Source: Janthinobacterium violaceinigrum (lineage in GTDB: Bacteria; Pseudomonadota; Gammaproteobacteria; Burkholderiales; Burkholderiaceae_D). From it: a stretch of 38,211 bases of DNA. Both the position numbers and the translations under genes were made by a program. Position 1 is the stretch's first letter. Every line of letters begins with the position of its first letter. Positions 16,501-24,148 of this stretch are shown piece by piece. Location of the stretch: positions 1 through 38,211 of the forward strand of contig NZ_WFLI01000047.1 in the NCBI RefSeq assembly GCF_009208555.1, in the 5' to 3' direction. A model generated the notes under the pieces. That model was not told where the DNA came from, did not search any database, and saw only the letters and a program-made list of their open reading frames with translations.

Positions 16501-17986
16501 CGTCGGCGCGCACGTCGACGTTCAGGTCGGCCACGGGGAAGGCGCCGAAGTCGGCCGGGTTCAGGCGGCTGGCGTTGGCCACGGCCTTGAACGGCTGTTC
16601 GTCCTTCAGGCTGATCTGGCCCGTCGCATTGACGCTGCTTTTGCCTGCCTGCAAGGTCGCCTTGCGCAGTTGCACCAGGGAATCGGCCAGGGTGGCTTCC
16701 ACGTCCAGGCGCAGCTTGGCTTCGCCCAGTTTTGCGCGCAGGGTCTGTGTCTTGCCATCGCTGTCGAGCACGATGTCGCCCACGATCTTCGTGCTGTTGA
16801 TGCTGCTGTAGATGTGCTGCAAGTCGATCTTGTCCGTGTGCAAGGTCAGCTGCGCATTGCCGATGGGGCCATCGGCGGCATCGCGGTTGAGCTTGCCGCC
16901 GCCCGTGAATTTGCCCGCGTTGCCGAAATCGATGATGGCCGACTCCAGGGTCGTGGCCGTCAGGGTGCCGCCCAGGCGCGCCTCGAACTGGCGCAGCGGC
17001 AGCTTTTGCTGGTCGATGGGGCCCGGCGTGGCGTGGTTGAGGATGGCCAGCTTGCCCGACACGGTTTGCGCGTTTGGACGCGTATCGATGGCGGCGTCCA
17101 GCTCCAGGCTCAGGTCTGCCTGCGGCAAGGTCGCATCGAACTTGCCCGGATTGATGTTGCGGCCACGGATGCTGGCCGAGCGCAGGATGATGACGGGGTC
17201 GAACGGCGCCAGCGCCAGCTGGGCGTCGGCCGTGGCCGCGCCTGCGCTGCCCTTGGCCGTGACGTTCAGCACGTTCAAGTCGCCGCCCAGTTGCAGGGCC
17301 AGGGCGGCCGGTTTTTCGCCGGCGGCGGGGTTGATCTGCGTCAAGCCGGCTTTGCCAGACAGCTTGAACGGCTGCGTAGCGGCAATCGTCGCGCTGGCCG
17401 TGGCCTGGCCGAACGGCGTCAGCGCCGACGCATCTTCCAGCTGCCATTGCGTCTTGTCGCCAGACAAAGTGAAATGGATCTTTTCAAACACCGTGTTGCC
17501 GCCCGCGCTGACGAGGGTGACCTTGTCCAGGCGCGCGTCGCTGATGCCGATTTTAAAGGGCGAAGCCAGGCTGGCCGGCATCGTCGACGGTTCCTCGGAC
17601 GGCGCCGTGCTTTCCACGGACAGGCTGGCCACGTGCAGTTCGCTGATGGCAATGCCTTCCGAGAAGAACTGGAACGGCGACCAGTTGATGTCGATGTTGT
17701 CGGCCGTGATGTGCTGCGTCTTGCTGCGGTAGCTGACGTGGCCAAGGTGCATGCGGTTGTACAGCGAGCCGGACACGCCCGACACGGTAATTTCGCCGCC
17801 GCTGGCGCTGGCCACTTTTTGCACCAGCATCTGCAAGGTCGATTCGCGGCCCAGGAACCAGAAGGCGGCGCCCAGCAGCACGGCCAGGCTGGCGACGGCG
17901 ATCAGCAGGTAGCGTAGCCAGCGACGCGGTTTCTTGGCCGGTGGCGGCGCGGCGGCGTGGGGGGATTCGGTAATAGTGTCGGACAT
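13562..17986 (-). CDS. tamB: TamB, inner-membrane-anchored translocation and assembly subunit
   Basis: This 1474-residue AsmA-like protein is thought to form a beta-taco bridge across the periplasm, working with TamA in outer membrane protein and phospholipid transport. A single N-terminal transmembrane anchor (WLRYLLIAVASLAVLLGAAFWF, trimmed here to LLIAVASLAVLLGAAFWF) follows a Pro/Lys-rich cytoplasmic tail. The long centre is repetitive beta-strand sequence (many GxG and LxLD units, with recurrent SGxxGLTxxxPAA-like repeats). The C-terminal ~360 residues are the TamB (DUF490) domain, ending in aromatic residues (VLYTWAFD) as expected. Its start codon overlaps the tamA stop by one base, so the pair is translationally coupled. 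Length is at the upper end for the family. Confidence 0.92.
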   Translation of the reverse strand: MSDTITESPHAAAPPPAKKPRRWLRYLLIAVASLAVLLGAAFWFLGRESTLQMLVQKVASASGGEITVSGVSGSLYNRMHLGHVSYRSKTQHITADNIDINWSPFQFFSEGIAISELHVASLSVESTAPSEEPSTMPASLASPFKIGISDARLDKVTLVSAGGNTVFEKIHFTLSGDKTQWQLEDASALTPFGQATASATIAATQPFKLSGKAGLTQINPAAGEKPAALALQLGGDLNVLNVTAKGSAGAATADAQLALAPFDPVIILRSASIRGRNINPGKFDATLPQADLSLELDAAIDTRPNAQTVSGKLAILNHATPGPIDQQKLPLRQFEARLGGTLTATTLESAIIDFGNAGKFTGGGKLNRDAADGPIGNAQLTLHTDKIDLQHIYSSINSTKIVGDIVLDSDGKTQTLRAKLGEAKLRLDVEATLADSLVQLRKATLQAGKSSVNATGQISLKDEQPFKAVANASRLNPADFGAFPVADLNVDVRADGHVAPAWLANADFTVRPSKLLDQPLSGKGKLTADAAHFSRIDVQLALGKNNVTAKGNFGGAGEKLNWNVDARQLSALQADLLGAVQASGVVQGTMQQPRTSFVADAKGLGLTSGKRPAPDSVIHASGEVGLTGPKQQAELKVTGSLQKINPAAFGAALPNGNVNADFNGSGRLTSDWQVALNLALRESTLQNAPLAGYAKLSANAKRVDSVDAELRLGPNSLLAKGALGGATDKLTWKLDAPQLSTLGPRFAGVLQASGSVSGKMDAPAAQLTLDGKDLTFFGDQQLKSIKGSASVGAGQGALDPMVSSLDIAGYSTPTFKLASAHLGTTGTRGSHTVNLAARNDDFDATVQIRGSQSGASWTGSIDSLQNKGRYALVLQAPVPVKVAGPAGSGVAGLGQPEQISVGNTVIKLPAGSITMQSLAKNGPRWTSSGQAAGVALTYLAQVIPSLQANARSDLTLGAQWSLDMQVPTAQQKDPSLAGMLHIYREKGDVTVGVEQPLALGLRTLDARVDVANQQLRLAVKLDGARAGQSDIHATVQMLGGRISNDSALSLTGTTSIDSLAWLAPLTGQPGLELGGALKVALSGSGTIGAPQLNGDINGSKLLVNWADQGLKLRNGVLQAKLAGDQLQLQRLSFDGGDGKVQADGWVRFANGEASLELKLMADRLQALSRPDRTLVLSGNSTLVRNDKRFSFEGKFKANRALIELAPQDTPTQSSDVVVLGKEVKGSKEAPSLPLNIDLEFDLGNAFHLRGMGLDADLAGNVRARVINRAAPRVTGSIKVTNGQYAAYGQKLSIERGLIAFTGAYDNPSLNILAVRKRPEGEALSETNVEAGVEVRGTAQAPTAKLVSTPSVSDSDKLAWLILGHGAETAAGDEMALLTTAAGALFGGSGGGLQGKLANSLGLDEVGLSQAQGLESTVVTVGKRLSSRAYLTFEQGTSTATSLVKLRYKLNRRITLQFQTGTNNALDVLYTWAFD

Positions 17987-19977
17987 CAGAAAGTGAATCC
18001 CAGAGAGAAGTGCAAACGGTATTTGTGGACGGCGTGGCCATACGCCACGTCGACATTGATGGGGCCGACGGGGCTCTTGTAGCGCCCGCCCAGCCCGTAG
18101 CCCGATTTCGGCGTCATGGCTGCCTTGACGGTATCGGCCGCGTTGCCGGCGTCATAGAAGGCGGCAATCGCCCATTTCGGCTTGAACCAGTACTGGTACT
18201 CGGCGCTGCCGGTCAGCATGTAGCGCCCGCCGATGGTGGCGTCGCCTTCCTTTACGCCCAGTTCCTGGTAGCCATAGCCGCGCACCGACTGGTCGCCGCC
18301 CGCGCGGAACAGGTAAACGGCCGGCACGCCCCGTTTTTCCTTCGAGCCCAGCGCGCCCATTTCGCCGCGCACGATCACTTCGCCCTTTTCGCCCAGCGGA
18401 CGGTAATACACGGCCTTGCCGGCCACGCGCACGAAGCGCTCGTCCGTCAGCACGGGCAGCAGGGCGCCGCCCACCTGGGCATTGATGACATAGCCCTTGG
18501 TGGGGAACAGCAGGCTGTCGAGACTGCGCTTGGTGATGGCATAGGTCAGCGGCAAGCTCTTGCTGCGCGTCTGTTCCAGGCCCACGACGGTCTTGTCTTC
18601 GCTGAGGAACTCGAACGTGAGGCTGCGCTCGAGGTTGGTGCCGCCCCAGTTGCGCTTGGCCGAGATGGTGGTGACGGCCGTGATTTCGTTGGAAATGTCG
18701 CTGCGCTCGAACGAGGCGCCCGCGCTGTCGTTGTAGCCGCGCTCGGTCGTGGGGAAATAGAAGTTGGCGTGCGCCGCCTGTTTCTTCGTTTCCATGGTGA
18801 GGGCGCTCTTGAAGCGCGTGCCCCACACATTCAGGTTGTCATAGTTGAGCTGGGCGCGATTCCCCGTATTCGTACTGAAACCGAGACCGGCGCTGACGTT
18901 CTGCTGCTTGTTTTCCGTCACGCGCACGACCAGCGGCAGCTGCGGCGCGGGGCCCCGGTTGACGGGCTTGGCCACGGGGGCAGCGCCCTCGGCCTCGGCC
19001 GCCTGGCTTTCCTGGCCCGCCTCGATCTGCTCGTTGAGGATGCTGCTCATGTCGGCGCTTACTTCCACGCTGGCAAAGTAGCCCGTATCCTGCAGGCGCG
19101 CCTGCAACGATTGCAGCGCCGATTCGCTGTAGTAGTCGCCCGGGTGGATCTTGTCGAGGTTGCGGATGATGCTTTCATCGTAGCGCTTCAAGCCTTCGAT
19201 GCGCAGCTCGCCGAAACGCAGCTCGGGGCCGCTGTCGAGCACCACCAGCAGCGAGACCTTGTGCGTTTCCGGGTCGACCACGGCTTGCGTATCGACCAAC
19301 TGGGCGCGCGGGTAGCGCGTCTGCACCACTTCGCGCAGCAGCGCGCGCTTGGCCGATTCCCAGTCGGCCTGGCGGAATACGCTGCCCGTCTTCAGCGACC
19401 AGCTGCGCTTGAGCGCTTCCGTGTCATACGGTTCGGACGCGGCCAGCGGCGGCGTGGGATCGAAGCCCCGCAATTCCAGCTCGACCTTGTCGATGGTCAC
19501 CGGTTCGCCCGGCTCGAGGTCGACGATGACGAGGGGTTTGGCGCCCGTCGTATCGACGCGCACCGTGACGACGGGCGTATAGTAGCCGGCCGTGGCGACG
19601 AGGTTCTTGGCTTGCTCCGGCGTATCGCGCACGAGGCGCTGCAATTGCTCGCGGTCCATGCGCGGGTTGCCGCGGAAGCGTTCCAGGTCCAGGTTTTTTT
19701 CCAGCAACTCATCGAGGTCGCCCGGCGCATTGACCTTGACGTCGTACTGCAGCGGGGCGGGGGCCGCCTCCGTGGCGGCGTTGTCTGCCGGCGCGTCTTG
19801 CGTGCTCTCTTGCGCACCCTCCTGCGCGGCGGCGTGGGCGATGGGGAACAGCAAGATGACACTGCCGGCGGCCGCCAGTGTCAGTTGACCCATTGCTTTT
19901 GCCACTACTTGTGCCAAAATCCGTGGTCGTATCGCCTTGCCGGCAGCTGTATGCCGTATGGGTCGTGCAGAAAACAT
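17986..19977 (-). CDS. tamA: TamA, outer membrane Omp85-family assembly factor
   Basis: This 663-residue Omp85/BamA-superfamily protein has an N-terminal signal segment (LTLAAAGSVILLFPIAHAAA), an Ala/Asp/Pro-rich spacer, then POTRA domains (about 70-330; the second opens VTIDKVELELRGFDP) and a C-terminal barrel (about 350-663). The barrel ends in phenylalanine (HFSLGFTF), the usual outer membrane signal. The barrel hallmark is GGDQSVRGYGYQELG. GGAG sits 5 bases before the ATG. The spacer and an internal insertion (about residues 325-340, EQIEAGQESQAAEAEGA) add length versus E. coli TamA. It heads the tamA-tamB operon and is divergent from queC. Confidence 0.92.
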   Translation of the reverse strand: MFSARPIRHTAAGKAIRPRILAQVVAKAMGQLTLAAAGSVILLFPIAHAAAQEGAQESTQDAPADNAATEAAPAPLQYDVKVNAPGDLDELLEKNLDLERFRGNPRMDREQLQRLVRDTPEQAKNLVATAGYYTPVVTVRVDTTGAKPLVIVDLEPGEPVTIDKVELELRGFDPTPPLAASEPYDTEALKRSWSLKTGSVFRQADWESAKRALLREVVQTRYPRAQLVDTQAVVDPETHKVSLLVVLDSGPELRFGELRIEGLKRYDESIIRNLDKIHPGDYYSESALQSLQARLQDTGYFASVEVSADMSSILNEQIEAGQESQAAEAEGAAPVAKPVNRGPAPQLPLVVRVTENKQQNVSAGLGFSTNTGNRAQLNYDNLNVWGTRFKSALTMETKKQAAHANFYFPTTERGYNDSAGASFERSDISNEITAVTTISAKRNWGGTNLERSLTFEFLSEDKTVVGLEQTRSKSLPLTYAITKRSLDSLLFPTKGYVINAQVGGALLPVLTDERFVRVAGKAVYYRPLGEKGEVIVRGEMGALGSKEKRGVPAVYLFRAGGDQSVRGYGYQELGVKEGDATIGGRYMLTGSAEYQYWFKPKWAIAAFYDAGNAADTVKAAMTPKSGYGLGGRYKSPVGPINVDVAYGHAVHKYRLHFSLGFTF

Positions 19978-20009
19978 GGTGCTCCAGATGAGTAAATGCT
20001 GACTCCATG

Positions 20010-20025
20010 TTACCGGAATAGGTAA
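20010..20025. promoter_or_regulatory. Small inverted repeat between tamA and queC
   Basis: TTACC (20010-20014) and GGTAA (20021-20025) form an inverted repeat around a six-base spacer, in the divergent promoter region. It may be an operator, but with 5-bp arms it could be chance. Confidence 0.25.
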
Positions 20026-20053
20026 ACTGATGGCGGACGAATAAGTATTTTTT

Positions 20054-20079
20054 GCGCGGGGAATCGTGTTTCCCTGCGC
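20054..20079 (+). other. Hairpin in the queC leader
   Basis: GCGCGGGGAA (20054-20063) pairs with TTCCCTGCGC (20070-20079), a 10-bp stem with one G-U pair and a six-base loop, ending 35 bases before the queC start. No T-run follows on the plus strand; on the minus strand a T/A mix precedes. It is not a recognisable preQ1 riboswitch fold. Confidence 0.45.
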
Positions 20080-20114
20080 ACTCGGAACAGAATCAAACTG
20101 AAAAGAAAGAAATT

Positions 20115-20840
20115 ATGCTAGCAACGGACTCCGCACTGGTGCTCTTTAGCGGTGGACAAGATTCCACCACCTGCCTGGCCTGGGCCTTGAAACACTATAG
20201 CCGCGTGGAAACTATCGGCTTTGACTATGGACAGCGCCATGCGATCGAACTGACCGTGCGTCCTGGCGTGCTGGAACAGATGCGCCGGCAGTCGCCCGAG
20301 TGGGACAGCCGCCTGGGCCAGGATCACATGATCGACCTGTCCCTGATTTCCGCCATCTCCGATACGGCCATGACGCAGAACGTCGAGATCGTCATGCAGG
20401 AAAACGGCTTGCCGAACACGTTTGTTCCTGGGCGCAACTTGCTGTTCATGACGGTGGCCGCCACCGTGGCGTATCGCCGCGGCTTGACGGTGCTCGTGGG
20501 CGGCATGTGCGAGACGGATTTCTCCGGCTATCCGGATTGCCGCGACGACACGATGAAGGCGCTGCAAGTGGCCCTGAACCTGGGCATGGATACGCGCCTG
20601 AAGCTGGAAACGCCGCTGATGTGGCTGGACAAGGCGCAAAGCTGGGACCTGGCGGAAGACCTGGGCGGCCAGCCGCTCGTCGACCTGATCCGCAGCGGCA
20701 CGCACACGTGCTACCTGGGCGAGCGGGGCGAGCTGCACGACTGGGGCTATGGCTGCGGCACCTGCCCCGCCTGCGCCCTGCGCGCGAATGGCTACCAGCA
20801 ATACGCGGCGCGCAAGGCTGCGAAGCCGGCTATCAAATAA
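20115..20840 (+). CDS. queC: 7-cyano-7-deazaguanine synthase
   Basis: This 241-residue enzyme converts 7-carboxy-7-deazaguanine with ammonia and ATP to preQ0, a step in queuosine biosynthesis. The N-terminal PP-loop SGGQDST (residues 12-18) binds ATP; the family hallmarks GFDYGQRH and RNLLFMTVAA follow. The C-terminal zinc site is C199, C214, C217 and C220 (spacing C-X14-C-X2-C-X2-C). The start at 20115 follows a purine-rich stretch and gives a normal N-terminus; a frame open to 20052 adds a poor extension. No queD, queE or queF is next to it, so the pathway genes are scattered. A hairpin follows the stop. Confidence 0.95.
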   Translation: MLATDSALVLFSGGQDSTTCLAWALKHYSRVETIGFDYGQRHAIELTVRPGVLEQMRRQSPEWDSRLGQDHMIDLSLISAISDTAMTQNVEIVMQENGLPNTFVPGRNLLFMTVAATVAYRRGLTVLVGGMCETDFSGYPDCRDDTMKALQVALNLGMDTRLKLETPLMWLDKAQSWDLAEDLGGQPLVDLIRSGTHTCYLGERGELHDWGYGCGTCPACALRANGYQQYAARKAAKPAIK

Positions 20841-20847
20841 GCAGTTT

Positions 20848-20869
20848 GCGCCGTTTCTTCAAGCGGCGC
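20848..20869 (+). terminator. Hairpin after queC
   Basis: GCGCCGTTT (20848-20856) pairs with AAGCGGCGC (20861-20869) around the loop CTTC, a 9-bp stem. It lacks a T-tract, so it may be a weak or Rho-assisted terminator, or an mRNA stability hairpin between queC and the next gene. Confidence 0.4.
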
Positions 20870-20918
20870 GGCAGCAGTGCAAGCGATGCTGTGGTTTTTG
20901 CCACCGGAGTCCCTTGCC

Positions 20919-21824
20919 ATGAAATCCCTCTTTGCCGCGCTGTACGGCCCCGTCTTCTGGGCCGGCTTCATCGGCGCTGCCGCCTGGCTAATTACGGTTC
21001 GCCAATATTCCCTCTGGGCCTTGCCGCCGCTGTTGCTGCTGGCCCTGCTGACTTCCTTTCTTGCCGAGCGCTGTCTGCCGTATGACGGTGCGTGGAACCA
21101 CGATCACGGCGATGGCTGGCGCGATGTGCTGCACGCGCTCGTCAATGAAGCGCTGTACCTGCTGGGACTGGCGGCCTTTCCCTTGCTGGCCGGACATCTG
21201 GCGCTGGGGCCGTTCTGGCCAGTCCAGCTGCCGTTCTGGGGGCAGTTGCTGCTGGCCATCGTCATCGCCGATTGCGGCATTACCCTGGTGCATTACCTGA
21301 GCCACCGCTATTATTTTCTGTGGAAACTGCATGCCGTGCACCATAGCGTGACGCGCCTGTATGGTTTCAATGGCTGGATGAAACATCCGCTGCATCTGCT
21401 GCTGGAAGCGGCGGGCGGCATGCTGCCCTTGCTGTTGCTGGGCATCCCGAAGCCCGTCATGGCCGTGCTGGCGTTTGCCGTGGCGGTGCAATTGCTGCTG
21501 CAGCACGCTAACGTCGACATGCGCATGGGCCCGCTGCGCCACGTGTTTGCCTGGGCGCCCCTGCACCGCTTTCACCACATGAAGTACGGCACGGCGGGCG
21601 ACGTCAATTTCGGCCTGTTCTTTACCTGCTGGGACCGGATGCTGGGCACGCGTTTCGATGCGCCGGATTACCGCATGCGGGGCGAGGACCTGGGCATCGG
21701 CAGCCGTCCCGATTACCCTGTCGCATACGGCGCGCAGCTGCGGGAACCGTTCCGCGCGGAAGAGGGCGTGCGCGCGCCCGAGTTGCCGGAAGGCTTGCGC
21801 GCGCCCCTCAATCGATCAATGTGA
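20919..21824 (+). CDS. Fatty acid hydroxylase / sterol desaturase family membrane protein
   Basis: The product has 301 residues and belongs to the membrane di-iron hydroxylases. The histidine clusters are clear: HYLSHRYYFLWKLHAVHHS (HxxxH and HxxHH) and, later, LHRFHHMKYG, with a further LLQHANVD. These His residues would bind two irons at the cytosolic membrane face. Four or more transmembrane segments lie at the N-terminus and between clusters (LLLLALLTSFLA, LLLAIVIADCGITLVHYL, MLPLLLLGIP). The substrate cannot be told; lipids, fatty acids or hopanoid-like molecules are family examples. GGAG lies 9 bases before the ATG. Its last 17 bases overlap the tail of the convergent AraC gene. Confidence 0.85.
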   Translation: MKSLFAALYGPVFWAGFIGAAAWLITVRQYSLWALPPLLLLALLTSFLAERCLPYDGAWNHDHGDGWRDVLHALVNEALYLLGLAAFPLLAGHLALGPFWPVQLPFWGQLLLAIVIADCGITLVHYLSHRYYFLWKLHAVHHSVTRLYGFNGWMKHPLHLLLEAAGGMLPLLLLGIPKPVMAVLAFAVAVQLLLQHANVDMRMGPLRHVFAWAPLHRFHHMKYGTAGDVNFGLFFTCWDRMLGTRFDAPDYRMRGEDLGIGSRPDYPVAYGAQLREPFRAEEGVRAPELPEGLRAPLNRSM

Positions 21825-22491
21825 CGTGAAGCTGGCGCAGGCTGCGGTCGGCGCGCACGCCGAACAGGCTGCGCATGGTGCGCGAAAAATGCGCGGCATC
21901 GGCAAAGCCGGCGCCGTGGGCCGCATCCGTCAGGGTGCTGCCGAGCAAAATGAAGCGGATGGCCAGGCGCAAACGGCGCCACAGCACCAGGCGCCGCACG
22001 GGCAAGCCCAGCTGGGCGCTGAACAGGCGTTCCAGCTGGCTCAGCGACAGGTGCGCCGCCTCGGCCACGGCGGCCGCGCTGACCTTGCCCGACAGCAGGG
22101 CATCGACCTTGTCCAGTGCCCGCAGCAAGCGGGGATCGGGCAAGTGTTCGCGCGGCTGGGCTTGCAGCGCGGCGGCCAGGCGATCGAGGCTGGGTGCGCC
22201 TGCGCTGCGGGCCGCCGCCAGCAGGGCCGGCCCGCCCAGCCGTTGCGGTTCCGCATAGATGGTCAGCATGGGCGCCGGCGCGCTCAGGATGGCGTGCGGA
22301 CGCAGGCTGTCGATCAGCAAGTGCTGCGCCGTGTGGACGATGCCATCGAGCTCTGCCGTGAAGGGCGCGCCCGTGCTCAGCATCAGCTGGTGCGCGTAAT
22401 GGGCGTGGCTGGCCGTGGCGCCCACTGCGCCATGCAAGATGGCAAAGTCCGGCGCCAGCCACAAGCTTCCCTGCCAGCGATCGTCGTGCAA
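21808..22491 (-). CDS. AraC-type transcriptional regulator (second regulator of iron cassette)
   Basis: This 227-residue regulator starts with TTG (reads MHDDRWQGS), chosen because AGGAG lies 6 bases upstream and the N-terminal cupin-like sensor fold begins at once (SLWLAPDFAILHGAVGATASHAHYAHQLML). The C-terminal AraC DNA-binding domain has two helix-turn-helix units (VAEAAHLSLSQLERLFSAQLG and LTDAAHGAGFADAAHFSRTMRSLFG, each under the usual pattern). It is the last gene of the receptor-cupin-permease operon, 46 bases after the permease stop. It probably controls that operon or the convergent hydroxylase. The shortened sensor domain is typical of AraC members with a compact cupin. The effector is unknown. 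Confidence 0.8.
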   Translation of the reverse strand: MHDDRWQGSLWLAPDFAILHGAVGATASHAHYAHQLMLSTGAPFTAELDGIVHTAQHLLIDSLRPHAILSAPAPMLTIYAEPQRLGGPALLAAARSAGAPSLDRLAAALQAQPREHLPDPRLLRALDKVDALLSGKVSAAAVAEAAHLSLSQLERLFSAQLGLPVRRLVLWRRLRLAIRFILLGSTLTDAAHGAGFADAAHFSRTMRSLFGVRADRSLRQLHVTLID

Positions 22492-22497
22492 GCGATA

Positions 22498-22502
22498 CTC
22501 CT
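22498..22502 (-). promoter_or_regulatory. Ribosome binding site deciding the TTG start
   Basis: AGGAG on the minus strand is six bases from the TTG at 22491-22489. No ATG or GTG in the same frame is as well placed. The next upstream ATG is in a different frame that lacks the sensor domain. Confidence 0.6.
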
Positions 22503-22537
22503 GAATCGGTCATCGCCTGCACTTTACAGCACGGCGC

Positions 22538-23746
22538 TCAGGCCCGCTGGCGCGCCAGCAGCATGGCCAGCAGGGCGCAGACGATGCCGAGCGTAAAGCT
22601 GCCGCCATAGCCGGCCGCGGCCGCCACGCCCGTCAGGGTGGACGAGGTGAGGATTTCGCCGCCGTCGCGCATGCTTTGCACGGCCGTCATGTCCGTGCCC
22701 GCCTGGCCGCTTTGGCGCGCAAACTGCATGACCATGGTCAGCATGGAAACCGATGCGCAGCCGGCGCCGAAGCAGCCCAGCGCCGTCGCCAGCCAGACCA
22801 GGCTGGATGGCAGGGGCGCCGCCATGGCGGCCAGCCATAGCCACAGGCCGGCAGCGGCGGCCGAAGCGCCTATGCCCAGCACGAAGATGCGCTGGGGACC
22901 GTGGCGGCCGATCAGCCAGGCGCCGCCGCCACAGCCCAGCAGCACGGTGATCATGCCGCCCGCCATGCCCACCTGGCCGACGGCTTCCAGCGGCCAGCCG
23001 GCGTCGACCAGCAGCAGTTTCGACAGGCCATAGCCGGCCACGGCCGTCATCGACGACAAAAAGGCGATGCCCAGCAGCGCGGGCGCGCCGGGCCGGCGAA
23101 TGAAGCCGCGCAAGCTGGCCTTGCCCGCAGCCGTGACGGCAGCGGGCAGCGGGGCCGCGAGCGGCGTCTCGCGCCACAGCACGACGAGCAGCAGGCTGGC
23201 AGCGCCGATGGCCGCCAGCGCCAGCAGGGCCGTCCGCTGTCCAAACATGCCCGACAACATCAACACGCCGGAGCCGCCCGTGAAAAAGCCCACCATGGTG
23301 CCGCCCACCTGCAAGGCATTGGCGCGGCCCAGCGCGGCGCCTTCGAAGCGTTCGGCCAGCATGCCGTCGGTGGCGATATCTTGCGTGGCGCTGGCCAGAG
23401 AACCGAGCGCGGCCAAGGCGACGATCAACGGCGCCGTGGCGGCCGACAGTCCCAGCAGGGCGGCGCCCAGCAGGCAGGCCGTGGCCAGCGCCTGCATCGG
23501 CAGCAGCCAGCTGCGGCGCCGGCCCAGGCGCGCATTCCAGCGGTTGTCGACCTGCGCCGCCCACAGAAATTTCAGCACCCAGGGCAAGCCCACCAGCGGC
23601 AGGAAGGCCAGGGCGTCGAGCGGCGCGCCGTCGCGGCGCAGCATGGCCGGCAGCGCTTCCATGGCCAGCCCCAGCGGCACGCCCTGCGTGAAGTACAGGG
23701 CCGCCACCATCAGCCACAGGCGGATGTTCGGCAGTGGCGGCCTCAT
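22538..23746 (-). CDS. MFS permease, RhtX/FptX/AmpG-like, likely siderophore uptake
   Basis: The protein has 402 residues and about 12 transmembrane segments. The loop between the second and third spans reads VDNRWNARLGRRRSWLLPMQ, the MFS motif A region as seen in AmpG and RhtX/FptX carriers. A central charged loop (LWRETPLAAPLPA) separates the two halves. RhtX and FptX import siderophores across the inner membrane without an ABC system. The neighbouring TonB receptor, Fur box and AraC regulators support that role here; peptide import (AmpG) is the alternative. The ATG at 23744-23746 has GGGAGG 6 bases before it and overlaps the cupin stop by 4 bases (ATGA), so translation is coupled. Confidence 0.8.
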   Translation of the reverse strand: MRPPLPNIRLWLMVAALYFTQGVPLGLAMEALPAMLRRDGAPLDALAFLPLVGLPWVLKFLWAAQVDNRWNARLGRRRSWLLPMQALATACLLGAALLGLSAATAPLIVALAALGSLASATQDIATDGMLAERFEGAALGRANALQVGGTMVGFFTGGSGVLMLSGMFGQRTALLALAAIGAASLLLVVLWRETPLAAPLPAAVTAAGKASLRGFIRRPGAPALLGIAFLSSMTAVAGYGLSKLLLVDAGWPLEAVGQVGMAGGMITVLLGCGGGAWLIGRHGPQRIFVLGIGASAAAAGLWLWLAAMAAPLPSSLVWLATALGCFGAGCASVSMLTMVMQFARQSGQAGTDMTAVQSMRDGGEILTSSTLTGVAAAAGYGGSFTLGIVCALLAMLLARQRA

Positions 23747-24141
23747 GCGGCACCTCCCACTTTGCGGTGTTCGCTGCCGATGCTGGGGGTGATGAACAGC
23801 AGGCGTCCCGGCACGTGCACCTGCAGCCGGTGCCAGGTGCCGCGCGCCACGATGCAGGCTTGCCCCGCCTGCACGGCGATGCGGCGTTCCGCGCCGTCGT
23901 CCGCCTGCAGCACCAGTTCGATGCTGCCTTCGAGCAGGCACAGGGTTTCATCGCCGCGCGGGTGGCGTTCCCAATGGTCGCCATGCACGGACTGGGCGTC
24001 GCTCACGTGCTTGACGCCGATGATCCAGTCGGCGCGGCTCTTGCCGCGCGCATGGTAGGGGATGGCCTGGGCCAGCGCATCGGCGTGCAAGGCCAGCAGG
24101 TGGCCGTCGAGGGGGAAGAGCGTGCAATTGTCGTCGTTCAT
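23743..24141 (-). CDS. Cupin domain protein in the iron cassette
   Basis: This 132-residue protein is a single cupin barrel. The region KHVSDAQSVHGDHWERHPRGDETLCLLEGSIELVLQADDGAE, quoted here only as HWERHPRGDETLCLLEGSIE, has the cupin motif with potential metal ligands H56, H60 and E65. The second motif includes AGQACIVARGTWHRLQV, with a His after Trp. A metal, perhaps Fe(II) or Mn(II), is likely bound. The role could be siderophore modification, iron release or sensing; nothing in the sequence decides. GAGG lies 4 bases before the start. It begins 7 bases after the receptor stop and ends overlapping the permease start, so it is central to the operon. Confidence 0.75.
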   Translation of the reverse strand: MNDDNCTLFPLDGHLLALHADALAQAIPYHARGKSRADWIIGVKHVSDAQSVHGDHWERHPRGDETLCLLEGSIELVLQADDGAERRIAVQAGQACIVARGTWHRLQVHVPGRLLFITPSIGSEHRKVGGAA

Positions 24142-24148
24142 GGGGACC

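Noticed and set aside
20026..20114. A preQ1 riboswitch in the queC leader
   Set aside because: I see only a simple stem-loop, without the H-type pseudoknot pattern or the A-rich 3' tail of preQ1-I or the larger preQ1-II fold.
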